Positions 1 through 8,284 of a DNA stretch of 64,000 nt are shown one piece after another. The stretch comes from Pollutimonas bauzanensis. Its GTDB lineage: Bacteria; Pseudomonadota; Gammaproteobacteria; Burkholderiales; Burkholderiaceae_B. The stretch is taken from NCBI RefSeq assembly GCF_900129885.1, contig NZ_FQXE01000015.1:1266-65265 (forward strand). The letters are read 5' to 3'. The position numbers and the translations under genes are program-made. The notes beneath the pieces are model-generated. The model was given only the letters and a program-made list of their open reading frames with translations, searched no databases and was not told the DNA's origin. Numbering within the stretch: the first letter of the stretch is position 1; each line of letters begins with the position of its first letter.

Positions 1-106
1 TTAAGAAACCCGAAGCACCGGACTAAGAAACCCACGGCACCGGATTAAGAATGCCGGGACGAAAGCACCCGCCCACGGCGCCGAGTCAAGAATGCTGAAA
101 AAAAGC
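1..106. repeat. Imperfect ~22-bp tandem repeats at the left edge
   Basis: Units at 1-22 and 23-44 agree at 18 of 22 positions and share a TAAGAAACCC core and a GCACCGGA end. A third unit at 45-66 and a more diverged one at 86-106 share AAGAATGC and AAAGC. The last contains a small hairpin, ATGCT and AGCAT around a GAAAAAA loop. The array lies upstream of hppD and may continue off the window. No function can be assigned; it could be the 3' region of an unseen gene. Confidence 0.5.
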
Positions 107-198
107 ATCAACACACCTGAAGCACATCGATACGCCCCGAGAGCAATGGAGTCGCCGACTAGCGATACACTGAACATCAGACCATCGAGGAGCCTCAC

Positions 199-1311
199 AT
201 GAATACCTCCTTCCAACCCTGGGACAACCCCATGGGCACCGCCGGCTTCGAATTCATCGAATACACCGCCCCCGACCCTGCAGCGCTCGGCAAAGTCTTT
301 GAAACCCTAGGCTTCAAGGCCATTGCCCGCCACCGCAACAAGAACGTGACCCTCTACCGCCAGGGCGGCATCAACTTCCTGGTCAATGCCGAACCCGGCT
401 CCTTCGCCCAACGCTTCGCACGCCTGCATGGCCCATCCATCTGCGCCATCGCCTTTCGCGTCCAGGACGCCGGGCTCGCCTATAAACGCGCCATCGAACT
501 TGGCGCCTGGGGCTTCGACTCGGGCAGCGGTCCCATGGAACTCAACATCCCCGCCATCAAAGGCATAGGCGATTCGCTCATCTATCTGGTGGACCGCTGG
601 CATGGCAAGCAAGCGCACGGCGGAATCGGCGACATCAGCATTTACGATGTCGACTTCGAACCCATCGACGCCGCCACGGCCCAGAGCGACCTGAACCATA
701 CCGGGGCGGGCCTGGCCCTTGTCGATCACCTGACGCACAATGTGCACAAGGGCCGCATGGAGGAATGGGCCGAGTTCTACCAGCGCCTGTTCAACTTTCG
801 CGAAGTCCGCTACTTCGACATTGAAGGCAAAGTCACCGGCGTGAAGTCCAAGGCCATGACATCGCCTTGCGGCCATATCCGCATTCCCATCAATGAAGAA
901 GGCACCGAAGAAAAAGGCCAGATCCAGGAGTACCTGGATCTTTATCATGGCGAAGGGATACAGCACATCGCCCTGGCCACCCATGACATATACAGCACGG
1001 TCGAACAATTGAGAGCGGCGGGCCTGCGGTTCCTGGATACGCCCGACACTTATTACGAATTGCTGGACCGCCGCCTGCCCAATCATGGCGAAGACATCGC
1101 CCGCCTGAAAGCCAACAGAATTTTGCTGGATGGCGCGGCCCAGGGCGGCTTGCTGCTGCAGATCTTCACCGAAAACCAGATCGGCCCCATCTTCTTTGAA
1201 ATCATCCAGCGCAAGGGCAATGAGGGCTTCGGCGAGGGCAACTTCAAAGCCCTGTTCGAATCGATCGAGCTGGACCAGATGCGGCGCGGCGTGCTCAAGA
1301 ACGTCGAATAG
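199..1311 (+). CDS. hppD: 4-hydroxyphenylpyruvate dioxygenase
   Basis: A cytosolic non-haem iron dioxygenase that converts 4-hydroxyphenylpyruvate to homogentisate in tyrosine catabolism. The 370 residues show two VOC-type halves, as expected for the bacterial enzyme of roughly 360 residues. The likely iron ligands are His177 in VDHLTHN, His256 in GIQHIAL and Glu334 in FFEIIQRKG. The C-terminal GFGEGNFKALFESIE block is typical of the family. A GAGGAG ribosome site lies just before the ATG. No homogentisate dioxygenase gene is adjacent, so the rest of the pathway must be elsewhere. Confidence 0.95.
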   Translation: MNTSFQPWDNPMGTAGFEFIEYTAPDPAALGKVFETLGFKAIARHRNKNVTLYRQGGINFLVNAEPGSFAQRFARLHGPSICAIAFRVQDAGLAYKRAIELGAWGFDSGSGPMELNIPAIKGIGDSLIYLVDRWHGKQAHGGIGDISIYDVDFEPIDAATAQSDLNHTGAGLALVDHLTHNVHKGRMEEWAEFYQRLFNFREVRYFDIEGKVTGVKSKAMTSPCGHIRIPINEEGTEEKGQIQEYLDLYHGEGIQHIALATHDIYSTVEQLRAAGLRFLDTPDTYYELLDRRLPNHGEDIARLKANRILLDGAAQGGLLLQIFTENQIGPIFFEIIQRKGNEGFGEGNFKALFESIELDQMRRGVLKNVE

Positions 1312-1390
1312 CCTGCGCCATGCGCGCCGCCGCCGGACCAGGGGCGCGCAAACCGATACAATCGCTGCACTCATTGTGTAGGGTAGCGTG

Positions 1391-2356
1391 ATGTTCTCGT
1401 ATCTTATTGCCATGCTGCGCCGCAGCTGGCGCATGTTTGTGACCGTCAGCAAGGTCATGCTGCCGGTCATGATCATCGTGCAAATCGCCGAGGAATTCGG
1501 CCTGGTGGGTCAGGCCGGGCGCCTTATCGCGCCGGCGATGTCCTTGCTGCATCTGCCGCCCGAGGCCGGGATTATCTGGGCCACCACCGTGCTTACCGGA
1601 ATCTATGGCGGCATCGCGTCGTTGAGCGGCCTGGCGGGAAGCGTGGAGATGACCGCGGCGCAACTCAGCGCGCTGTGCGCGATGATGCTTTTCGCCCATG
1701 GGCTGCCGGTCGAACAGGCCATCGTCCGGCGCGCCGGCGCAAGCTTCTGGGCCACCGCGGCATTGCGCATCGTGACCGCGCTGGCGTATGGAGCGGCGGT
1801 ATCGTGGGCCTGCCATCTGACCGGGACGCTGGACCAGCCCGTGTCATTCGAATGGCTGCGGGGATCGGCGGCGGTTCCGGACGGCGGCGCCAATATCTAT
1901 CTGGGATGGATACAGGCCACCGCGTTTTCGCTGTTGCTGACCTTTGCCATCATCGTCATCCTGGTCGCCGCGCTGGATGCGCTGGACCGGTTGGGCATTA
2001 CCCGGCGCATAACGGCGGCAATGATGCCGCTGCTGCGGGCCTCGGGGTTGAACGCCCAGGTCGCCCCGGTCACCACTGTTGGCGTGCTGCTGGGGCTGAC
2101 CTACGGCGGGGCGCTGATCATCGAGGCGGCCGCCAAGCAGGATTTCTCGGCGCGCACGCGCTTCCTGGCCCTGTGCTGGCTGTCGCTGTCGCACTCTCTG
2201 ATCGAGGACACGCTGTTATTGATGGCCCTGGGCGCGGATGTATGGATCATCCTGGTGGGACGGGTGATGGTGACGCTGGCCATCGTTGCGGCGCTGGCCA
2301 GGCTGACCGGCCGGGGCGGCTGGCGCGCCGAGCCGGCCGGCGCCGGGCCATCCTAA
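1391..2356 (+). CDS. Nucleoside-recognition (Gate) domain membrane protein
   Basis: A 321-residue integral membrane protein with about eight hydrophobic segments. The repeated pattern, with TTVLTGIYGGIASL in the first half and TTVGVLLGLTYGGALI in the second, resembles the Gate/nucleoside-recognition family related to spore-maturation proteins SpmA/SpmB. Substrate and role are unknown. A GTG codon sits directly before the ATG; I chose the ATG. The stop overlaps the convergent msrA stop by 4 bases. The family call is by pattern and is moderately secure. Confidence 0.7.
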   Translation: MFSYLIAMLRRSWRMFVTVSKVMLPVMIIVQIAEEFGLVGQAGRLIAPAMSLLHLPPEAGIIWATTVLTGIYGGIASLSGLAGSVEMTAAQLSALCAMMLFAHGLPVEQAIVRRAGASFWATAALRIVTALAYGAAVSWACHLTGTLDQPVSFEWLRGSAAVPDGGANIYLGWIQATAFSLLLTFAIIVILVAALDALDRLGITRRITAAMMPLLRASGLNAQVAPVTTVGVLLGLTYGGALIIEAAAKQDFSARTRFLALCWLSLSHSLIEDTLLLMALGADVWIILVGRVMVTLAIVAALARLTGRGGWRAEPAGAGPS

Positions 2357-2880
2357 CCAGCCAGCAGCTGCGCAAACCGCTTGCGGAACTTGCTGAGCTT
2401 GGGCGCAATCACCGCCTGGCAATACCCCTGATTGGGATGCTGCGCATAATAGTTGCGATGGTAGTCCTCGGCCGGCCAGAAATGCTCGGCCCCCAGCACT
2501 TTGGTGACCACGGGCTCGCCGATTTCGGCCTGAACCTCGGCGATCACCCGCTGCGCGATTTCTTTCTGCTGTTCGGACTGGCAGAAAATGGCGGACGCGT
2601 ATTGCGGCCCGACATCGGCGCCCTGCTGGTCCACCGTGGTGGGGTCATGCGTGGCGAAGAACACCTGCAGCACCGTCTCGAAATCGATCACCTCGGGATC
2701 GAACACCACGCGCACCACCTCGATATGGCCCGTGGCTTTGCCGCACACTTGCTCATAGCTGGGGTTGGCCACATGGCCGCCGCTATAGCCTGGCGCAACC
2801 TCGAGCACGCCGCGAACCGCCAGGAAGACCGATTCGGTGCACCAGAAGCAACCGCCACCCAATATTGCAACTTCAGTCAT
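2353..2880 (-). CDS. msrA: Peptide-methionine (S)-S-oxide reductase
   Basis: Repairs oxidised methionine by reducing the S-epimer of methionine sulfoxide. The 175-residue protein carries the active-site GGCFWCTE near residue 10, and further family blocks GYSGGHVANPSYEQVC, FFATHDPT and HFWPAEDYHRNYY. The length is normal for cytosolic MsrA and no signal peptide is seen. An AAGGAG ribosome site precedes the ATG. It starts 11 bases after the c-type cytochrome on the same strand, so the two are probably cotranscribed, which suggests a redox or envelope-stress context. Confidence 0.95.
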   Translation of the reverse strand: MTEVAILGGGCFWCTESVFLAVRGVLEVAPGYSGGHVANPSYEQVCGKATGHIEVVRVVFDPEVIDFETVLQVFFATHDPTTVDQQGADVGPQYASAIFCQSEQQKEIAQRVIAEVQAEIGEPVVTKVLGAEHFWPAEDYHRNYYAQHPNQGYCQAVIAPKLSKFRKRFAQLLAG

Positions 2881-2891
2881 GATTACTCCTT

Positions 2892-3239
2892 CTACTTGAT
2901 TTCCGGCAGATCTTTGCTGGCCAGCGACAGGATCCAGGCGGCGATGATCTGCGCGTTCGCCGGGCTCACCTGCGGCTGGGCCGGCATGGGAACCGCGCCC
3001 CAGCGGCCACGCCCGCCATGGCGGATGGCATTCGCCAGGTAGTCCAGGGCGCCCTCCTGATCGGCGAATCGCTGCGCGACCAGTCTGAAGGCGGGGCCGA
3101 CCCGCTTGCTGTCGACCTGGTGACAGGCCATGCAGCTATTCGACTTGGCAAGATCGATGCCGGTGGTCTGGGCCGAAACAGCCGCGGGCAGGCCCAGGCC
3201 CGCCCAACACAATAAAACGAAAATGAAACGAGAACGCAT
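2892..3239 (-). CDS. Periplasmic class I c-type cytochrome
   Basis: A 115-residue secreted cytochrome. The N-terminus is a signal peptide ending near AAVSAQ. One haem-binding CMACH follows at about residues 36-40, and a Met in GAVPMPAQP is the probable distal ligand. The mature protein is about 90 residues, typical of small monohaem electron carriers of the cytochrome c5/c551 type. It precedes msrA in an apparent two-gene operon. Its electron partner cannot be told from the sequence. Confidence 0.88.
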   Translation of the reverse strand: MRSRFIFVLLCWAGLGLPAAVSAQTTGIDLAKSNSCMACHQVDSKRVGPAFRLVAQRFADQEGALDYLANAIRHGGRGRWGAVPMPAQPQVSPANAQIIAAWILSLASKDLPEIK

Positions 3240-3263
3240 AACACAGCACCTGACTAGGTCTAA

Positions 3264-3292
3264 ATAAAAAAAGGCGGCCCGGGGCCGGCCTT
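3264..3292 (-). terminator. Terminator-like hairpin in the leader of the cytochrome gene
   Basis: Read on the minus strand, a GC-rich stem (AAGGC, a one-base bulge, then GGCC pairing with GGCC and GCCTT) is followed by seven T. It lies between the divergent lgt and cytochrome c genes, upstream of the cytochrome start. It is therefore either a leader attenuator for cytochrome c-msrA or a block on leftward transcription out of lgt. Confidence 0.5.
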
Positions 3293-3346
3293 GCTCCTGT
3301 CCATATCGGGGTATTATCGGCGATATTTCATCACTACAAGCCCGCC

Positions 3347-4144
3347 ATGCTTCACTACCCGCAAATTGACCCTATCGCCCTGCAGATCGGCCCGGTGGCC
3401 ATACACTGGTATGGGCTGATGTACCTGATCGGCTTCGCGCTGGTGTGGCTGCTGGGACGCTGGCGCATCAATCACGGCGAGACCGACCTGACTCTGCGCG
3501 ATCTCGAAGATATCATTTTCTATAGCGTTCTGGGAGTGATCGCCGGCGGCCGTCTGGGCTATGTGCTTTTCTACAAGCCGGCCGAGTACCTGGCCCATCC
3601 GCTCGAAATCTTTTATCTATGGCAAGGCGGCATGTCGTTCCATGGCGGGCTGATCGGCGTCATCGTCGTCTTGCTGATTTTCGCCCACAAGCGCAAAAGG
3701 ACTTTGCTGGAAATCGGCGATTTCGTCGCCCCCTTGATCCCCTTGGGCCTGGCTGCCGGCCGTTTGGGCAATTTCATCAATGGCGAACTGTGGGGCCGCC
3801 CCACCACCCTGCCCTGGGGCATGGTCTTCCCGCAAACGGAAGACGGCATCGCCCGCCACCCTTCGCAGCTGTATGAAATGGGGCTCGAAGGCTTCGCCCT
3901 GTTCGCGCTGGTCTGGCTGTTCGCCCGCAAGCCGCGCCCCACCGGCCAGGTCAGCGCCGTGTTCCTGATGGGATACGGGGTGTTCAGGTTCCTGGTGGAA
4001 TTTACCCGGGAGCCGGATTACTACCTGGGTCTGCTGGCGGGCGGGCTCTCCATGGGCCAGTTGCTGTCGCTGCCCATGGTCCTGGCCGGCGCCGTTATTT
4101 TTGTGTGGTGTGCAAAAAGATCGAACCCTGGATCGACACGCTGA
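3347..4144 (+). CDS. lgt: Prolipoprotein diacylglyceryl transferase
   Basis: Inner-membrane enzyme that transfers diacylglycerol from phosphatidylglycerol to the lipobox cysteine of prolipoproteins, the first step of lipoprotein maturation. The 265 residues contain the diagnostic [16 protein letters not shown] block near residue 140, then HPSQLYE, and an N-terminal [12 protein letters not shown] segment, with about seven membrane spans. Its last 50 bases overlap the 3' end of the convergent SIMPL-domain gene. Confidence 0.95.
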   Translation: MLHYPQIDPIALQIGPVAIHWYGLMYLIGFALVWLLGRWRINHGETDLTLRDLEDIIFYSVLGVIAGGRLGYVLFYKPAEYLAHPLEIFYLWQGGMSFHGGLIGVIVVLLIFAHKRKRTLLEIGDFVAPLIPLGLAAGRLGNFINGELWGRPTTLPWGMVFPQTEDGIARHPSQLYEMGLEGFALFALVWLFARKPRPTGQVSAVFLMGYGVFRFLVEFTREPDYYLGLLAGGLSMGQLLSLPMVLAGAVIFVWCAKRSNPGSTR

Positions 4145-4832
4145 CCGTTTCGGAGCCGCCTTCCAGCGGCGCGCTGGCTTTATCGGCCGCCATCGCCATC
4201 ATGCGCGGAGCGGGCTGGTACTGGGCCCCGGCGCCGCTCAGCTCGATATTGCGTATGGTGTAGCGGGCGAAGCCAAAGGCGTCTGTCAACGCCTGGGCGC
4301 GGACCCCAAATGCCCGCACGGCCTGCGCGAGCAAGGCCTGTTCCTGTTTGGCCCGCGCTTGCGGCGACACTGAAAAAGCCAGGTTGGCAATGGGCATGCG
4401 GTCGCTCAGTTTACCGGCCAGTTCCGAAGCCGCCGCGAAATCGGCGGACTCCAGAATGATCTCGCCGCGTCCGCGCCAATTGGTGATCTTGCCTTTTTCA
4501 TTGCTCATCGGCCAAACGCGGTAATTGCCGCTGCTGGCCTTGACCTTGGGATCGCCCTTGGCCTCCGTCATGACGCCTTCCAGCGTTTTGCTCAACGCCT
4601 GGGCAACGGCGGCCTGCGAGGCCTCGCTGATTTCGGAAGCCAGCGTGACCTTTACCGTATCCTGCGCGATTTCGGCGGACGCCTCGGCCCGCAAGCTGGC
4701 CTGCGGCCACTTTCCGCCCCGGGGCGAGCCGTCTTGAACCTGTTGCGCCGAAACCGGCAGCACCAGCGCGCCGGCGCCCACGCACAGCGCGATGCCTGAC
4801 AGCCATTTACGTTTTTGTTTGGAAAGATACAT
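4095..4832 (-). CDS. SIMPL-domain (DUF541) periplasmic protein
   Basis: A 245-residue exported protein. I start it at the [10 protein letters not shown] methionine because a clear signal peptide follows, ending near LPVSAQ, while upstream in-frame codons run into the 6S terminator. The body ([19 protein letters not shown] near the start, later [25 protein letters not shown]) matches the SIMPL/DUF541 family of periplasmic proteins; members include E. coli YggE. No catalytic function is established for the family. The 3' end overlaps lgt by 50 bases. Confidence 0.82.
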   Translation of the reverse strand: MYLSKQKRKWLSGIALCVGAGALVLPVSAQQVQDGSPRGGKWPQASLRAEASAEIAQDTVKVTLASEISEASQAAVAQALSKTLEGVMTEAKGDPKVKASSGNYRVWPMSNEKGKITNWRGRGEIILESADFAAASELAGKLSDRMPIANLAFSVSPQARAKQEQALLAQAVRAFGVRAQALTDAFGFARYTIRNIELSGAGAQYQPAPRMMAMAADKASAPLEGGSETVSVSIQGSIFLHTTQK

Positions 4833-4846
4833 TTTGCGATCCCATA

Positions 4847-4876
4847 AAAGCAAAGCTCGTCCGAAGACGAGCTTTG
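4847..4876 (-). terminator. Intrinsic terminator after 6S RNA
   Basis: A perfect 11-bp stem (CAAAGCTCGTC with GACGAGCTTTG, loop of 4) at 4851-4876 is followed on the minus strand by CTTTTATG. It lies directly after the proposed 6S RNA and just upstream of the SIMPL-domain gene. Confidence 0.8.
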
Positions 4877-5064
4877 AAAAAATTGCCCCGCCTGTGCCGT
4901 CTAGGCCGGCATCCTGGAACCGAGGGTTCAAGGTGGTCGCCTTCAGTCAAGCTTCGGGTTCGCCATAAATGGAGAGCACGCCTACTTGTCAATCCAGCAA
5001 CCTGCATGCCATAAGCATTGGTTCAAGGAATGTATGGCCAAGTCACGAACACGGCAGGGACTAA
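4877..5064 (-). ncRNA. ssrS: 6S RNA
   Basis: Regulatory RNA that mimics an open promoter and binds sigma70 RNA polymerase. It sits directly downstream of zapA on the same strand, the conserved location in gamma- and betaproteobacteria. The 3' half contains CACCTTGAACC followed by GGTTCCAGGATGCCGG, closely resembling the E. coli 6S segment CACCUUGAACCAAGGGUUC. The 5' GTCCC and TGCCGT can pair with GGGGC and ACGGCA near the 3' end to form the closing stem. Ends are approximate. Confidence 0.75.
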
Positions 5065-5116
5065 CTGTTGAATACTGCAAAAAACAATATCCGAAAACCT
5101 TAGATGAAAATACTAG

Positions 5117-5431
5117 CTAGCTTTTAATTTGGGTTGCTGGCCCGACCACCTGGTCGAGCATATCGTTCATGTCATCAATTTTACGCTTGAAATCGCCCAG
5201 CGCAAGATTACTTAAGGGACCATCTGGCGCACGCATGGCCAACAGCTCGATGGCGATCTGAATGGCGGCCATGACGGCAATGCGTTCATTGCTTGCCACT
5301 TTGCCGGAACCCTTGACGCCAAGCATGCGTTGATCGACGTGACGCACTGCAGCCAGGAGAGCGTCTTTCTCGGCCGGCATGCATGCCAGAGAATAATCGC
5401 GGCCCAGAATGGATACGTCTATGCGTTCCAT
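5117..5431 (-). CDS. zapA: Cell division protein ZapA
   Basis: A 104-residue FtsZ-associated protein that bundles FtsZ filaments and stabilises the Z-ring. The N-terminal half has the ZapA globular pattern IDVSILGRDYSLACMPAEKDALLAA, and the C-terminal half is helical (AAIQIAIELLAM, then KRKIDDMNDMLDQVV). Length is normal. It lies six bases after a coiled-coil protein gene and is followed by 6S RNA. Confidence 0.9.
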   Translation of the reverse strand: MERIDVSILGRDYSLACMPAEKDALLAAVRHVDQRMLGVKGSGKVASNERIAVMAAIQIAIELLAMRAPDGPLSNLALGDFKRKIDDMNDMLDQVVGPATQIKS

Positions 5432-5437
5432 AATACT

Positions 5438-5842
5438 CTACTCCTGCGGTGCGCCGGGCAGGCGCATTAATATTGAATCGATATGTTCCTTTGCCTTGTC
5501 GGCAACCTGGCGCAGACGCGAGGTGTCGGCCTGGCTGGCGGCAAGCTTTTGCTTGACGGCCTCGCACTCCACTTTGTATTGCGTGGCTTCGATCTGCAGC
5601 GTGGCCTGTGTGGCTTCGGCCTCGGCGCGCAGGGCCTGGACCTCGGCTTCGTGGACATTGAAGCGCTCGGTCATCGAGGAGTAGTCCGCCTCGCGGCGCT
5701 GCAATTGGTCGCGCAACGCGTCGCGTTCCTGCTCCAGATTTTTGAGGCGGGCCTGCAAGGCAGCGCGCTCGGTCTGAAGCTGACGAGTGAACTGTACCAT
5801 TTGCCCGAGACGGGCAGCGAGAGAATCGAGATCTTGCAACAT
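5438..5842 (-). CDS. Coiled-coil protein encoded with ZapA (ZapB/TIGR02449-like)
   Basis: A 134-residue, almost fully helical heptad-rich protein (MLQDLDSLAARLGQMVQ, then ERAALQARLKNLEQERDALR). Its place directly before zapA suggests a ZapB-like partner in Z-ring assembly, as with the short coiled-coil proteins paired with ZapA in other proteobacteria. It is longer than E. coli ZapB (about 80 residues), so I do not give it a gene symbol. Longer in-frame starts exist upstream but encode a non-coiled stretch; the ATG at 5842 begins the helical domain. Confidence 0.65.
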   Translation of the reverse strand: MLQDLDSLAARLGQMVQFTRQLQTERAALQARLKNLEQERDALRDQLQRREADYSSMTERFNVHEAEVQALRAEAEATQATLQIEATQYKVECEAVKQKLAASQADTSRLRQVADKAKEHIDSILMRLPGAPQE

Positions 5843-6175
5843 GGGCGTTATCGTAAACCATCCCACCATGAAGTGGATAGGGAAAAATAAAAACCAATCA
5901 TAACCTTTCACCCCTCTTTCCAATACCTTTCATTTTTCTTTCAAAACCGGCCGGCAATACCTCCCCCAGCCTTCAGAATTGTGAAAAAACACCGTATTCC
6001 CGGGTAAACCCTAGACGATCAAGGGCAAATCAGGGTTTCCAGTGGCGACGCTGTCTATTACCATTCTTCACCTTTTGGTATTTAGGACTCTTGATCTCGT
6101 CAACGGCGAGGCGGCCACTACGGCGCAAGTGTTTCATATATCGTTCCATCATGCTGTCAGGGAGATTTCGTCAAC
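5843..6175. other. Gene-free region between the zap genes and tctB
   Basis: About 330 bases without a convincing gene. It must hold divergent promoters for the zap cluster (leftward) and the tctBA operon (rightward). I see AT-richer stretches near 5880-5950 and 6050-6080 but no clear terminator, riboswitch or repeat. No tctC-like fragment is recognisable here. Confidence 0.4.
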
Positions 6176-6637
6176 ATGCAGCTCAGAAATAAACAGGACT
6201 TCTGGTCCGGTGTCATGTTCGTCGCCATAGGCGCCGGATTTGCATTGGGCGCCACCAACTACTCCATGGGCACTGCCGCGCGCATGGGCCCAGGCTATTT
6301 TCCATTCTGGCTGGGCGTATGCCTGGCCGTGCTCGGGGCAGTCGTCACGCTTACCGCTTTGACTCCCAAAGCGGAAGAAACCGAGCTGGAAAAATTCGAC
6401 TGGAAAATTGCCATAGTGGTGATCGGTTCTGTCGCGCTTTGCGGCACGCTCCTGGATTTCCTCGGGGTCTATATCTCGGTTTTCCTGCTGGTCTTCATCA
6501 GCAGCATGGCAAGCCATGTATTCAGCTGGAAAGTCGCCGCCGCCAACGGGATATTTCTCGTCCTGTTCGTATGGCTGGCGTTCATCAAGGGGCTGGGCTT
6601 GATCTTCCCCTTGTGGCCCACCTTTCTAGGCAATTAA
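6176..6637 (+). CDS. tctB: Tripartite tricarboxylate transporter small subunit (TctB family)
   Basis: The small membrane subunit of a TTT-type secondary carrier for tri- or dicarboxylates. The 153 residues have four hydrophobic segments and the typical N-terminus NKQDFWSGVMFVAIGAGF followed by GTAARMGPGYFP, a hallmark TctB motif. A GGGAG ribosome site precedes the start. It is 13 bases from tctA, so the two are cotranscribed. No periplasmic TctC receptor gene is present in the operon. Confidence 0.9.
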   Translation: MQLRNKQDFWSGVMFVAIGAGFALGATNYSMGTAARMGPGYFPFWLGVCLAVLGAVVTLTALTPKAEETELEKFDWKIAIVVIGSVALCGTLLDFLGVYISVFLLVFISSMASHVFSWKVAAANGIFLVLFVWLAFIKGLGLIFPLWPTFLGN

Positions 6638-6650
6638 AGGAGCACCGGAA

Positions 6651-8156
6651 ATGGAATTACTTGATCACCTGATGCTGGGTTTCTCGGTGGCCTTCACCCC
6701 GGAAAATCTGGCTTACTGCCTGCTTGGCTGCCTGCTCGGCACCTTGATCGGCGTGCTGCCCGGCATAGGCCCCGTGCCGACCATCGCCATGCTGCTGCCC
6801 ATTACTTATGTGCTGCCTCCCGTTGCGGGCCTGATCATGCTCGCCGGTATTTATTACGGCGCCCAGTACGGCGGCTCGACCACGGCCATCCTGGTGGCGC
6901 TGCCCGGCGAGACATCCGCGGTGGTGACCGTGCTGGACGGCCACCAGATGGCGCGCAATGGCCGCGCCGGCGCTGCCCTGGCGATCGCCGCCATGGGTTC
7001 GTTCTTTGCCGGTTGCGTGGCGACGGTCCTGCTGGCGGGCTTCGCGCCGCCGCTGGCCGAGGTCGCCTTCAAGTTCGGCCCCGCCGAATACTTTTCGCTG
7101 ATGGTGCTGGGCCTGATCGGCGCCGTCGTGCTGGCCTCGGGTTCGCTGCCCAAAGCCATCTGCATGATTCTGCTCGGCCTGCTGCTGGGCATGATAGGCA
7201 CCGACGTGAATTCCGGCGTCGCCCGCTTTGACTTCGGCATCCCCGAACTGCAGGACGGCATCGACTTCGCGGTCGTCGCCATGGGCGTGTTCGGCTTCGC
7301 GGAAATCATGACCAACCTGGAACTCAAGGACCAGCGCGTCGACATTACCGGCAAAGTCGGCAGCCTCTACCCCAACAAGCAGGAATTCAAGGAAGCCTGG
7401 CCCGCATGCGTGCGCGGCACGGCCCTGGGCTCGGCCCTGGGCATCCTGCCCGGCGGCGGCGCGGTGCTGTCGTCATTCGCTTCGTATACGCTCGAGAAAA
7501 AAATATCGAGGAACCCGGAACGTTTCGGCAAGGGCCACCCCGCCGGCCTGGCCGGCCCCGAATCGGCCAATAACGCCGCCGCGCAGACCTCCTTCATTCC
7601 TCTGCTGACGCTGGGCATCCCGGGCAACGCGGTTACGGCCCTGATGATAGGCGCCATGACCATCCACAACATCCAGCCGGGCCCGCAGGTCATGACCAGC
7701 CACCCGGAACTGTTCTGGGGCCTGATCGTGTCGATGTGGATCGGCAACCTGATGCTTATCGTCCTGAACCTGCCTTTGGTGGGCCTGTGGATCAAGCTGC
7801 TCAAGGTGCCTTACCGGATTCTGTTCCCGGCCATCCTGGTGTTTTGTACGATAGGTGTATATTCCTTGAACTACAACGTCTTCGATATCTGGATGACGGC
7901 GGCTTTCGGCCTGATCGGCTACATCTGGGCCAAGCTCAAGTGCGAAGGCGCTCCGCTGCTGCTGGGCCTGGTGCTCGGACCCATGATGGAAGAGAACTTC
8001 CGCCGCGCCCTGCTGCTGGCCCGGGGCGACTACACCACCTTCGTCACGCGGCCCTTGTCGATGTCGCTGCTGATAGCCGCCGCCATTCTGGTTGCTATCG
8101 TGGCGTTGCCATCCATCAAGAAAAAACGCGCGGAAACCTTCGTCGAAGAAGGCTAA
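6651..8156 (+). CDS. tctA: Tripartite tricarboxylate transporter large subunit (TctA family)
   Basis: The 501-residue, roughly 12-span permease of a TTT system. Family blocks include GTLIGVLPGIGPVPTIAMLLP near residue 35, YYGAQYGGSTTAILV near residue 70, LPGGGAVLSSF and GPESANNAAAQTSFIPLLTLGIPGNAVTA in the second half. Length is standard. An AAAGGAG site precedes the ATG and a strong terminator follows. The substrate cannot be read from sequence; a nearby TctD/TctE-like pair suggests carboxylate control. Confidence 0.93.
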   Translation: MELLDHLMLGFSVAFTPENLAYCLLGCLLGTLIGVLPGIGPVPTIAMLLPITYVLPPVAGLIMLAGIYYGAQYGGSTTAILVALPGETSAVVTVLDGHQMARNGRAGAALAIAAMGSFFAGCVATVLLAGFAPPLAEVAFKFGPAEYFSLMVLGLIGAVVLASGSLPKAICMILLGLLLGMIGTDVNSGVARFDFGIPELQDGIDFAVVAMGVFGFAEIMTNLELKDQRVDITGKVGSLYPNKQEFKEAWPACVRGTALGSALGILPGGGAVLSSFASYTLEKKISRNPERFGKGHPAGLAGPESANNAAAQTSFIPLLTLGIPGNAVTALMIGAMTIHNIQPGPQVMTSHPELFWGLIVSMWIGNLMLIVLNLPLVGLWIKLLKVPYRILFPAILVFCTIGVYSLNYNVFDIWMTAAFGLIGYIWAKLKCEGAPLLLGLVLGPMMEENFRRALLLARGDYTTFVTRPLSMSLLIAAAILVAIVALPSIKKKRAETFVEEG

Positions 8157-8176
8157 GGCCAACGGCCCTGCCCATG

Positions 8177-8202
8177 AAAGGCGCCCTAGCGGCGCCTTTT
8201 TT
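8177..8202 (+). terminator. Intrinsic terminator after tctA
   Basis: A 9-bp perfect stem, AAAGGCGCC with GGCGCCTTT around CTAGC, runs into TTTTTT. It lies 20 bases after the tctA stop and separates the transporter from the downstream dehydrogenase. Confidence 0.88.
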
Positions 8203-8284
8203 CATGCGCGCGCCCAACGCCGGCTTATGAGTTAATCTTATGCCCGGAGCAATGCACAACCCCTATCTCACGGAGAATAACGAC

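Noticed and set aside
307-1476. 389-codon leftward open frame opposite hppD
   Set aside because: hppD has its complete iron triad on the plus strand; the antisense frame has no motif.
5843-6175. Possible missing tctC in the gap before tctB
   Set aside because: The gap is only about 330 bases and no frame shows TctC features; a TctC gene needs about 970 bases.
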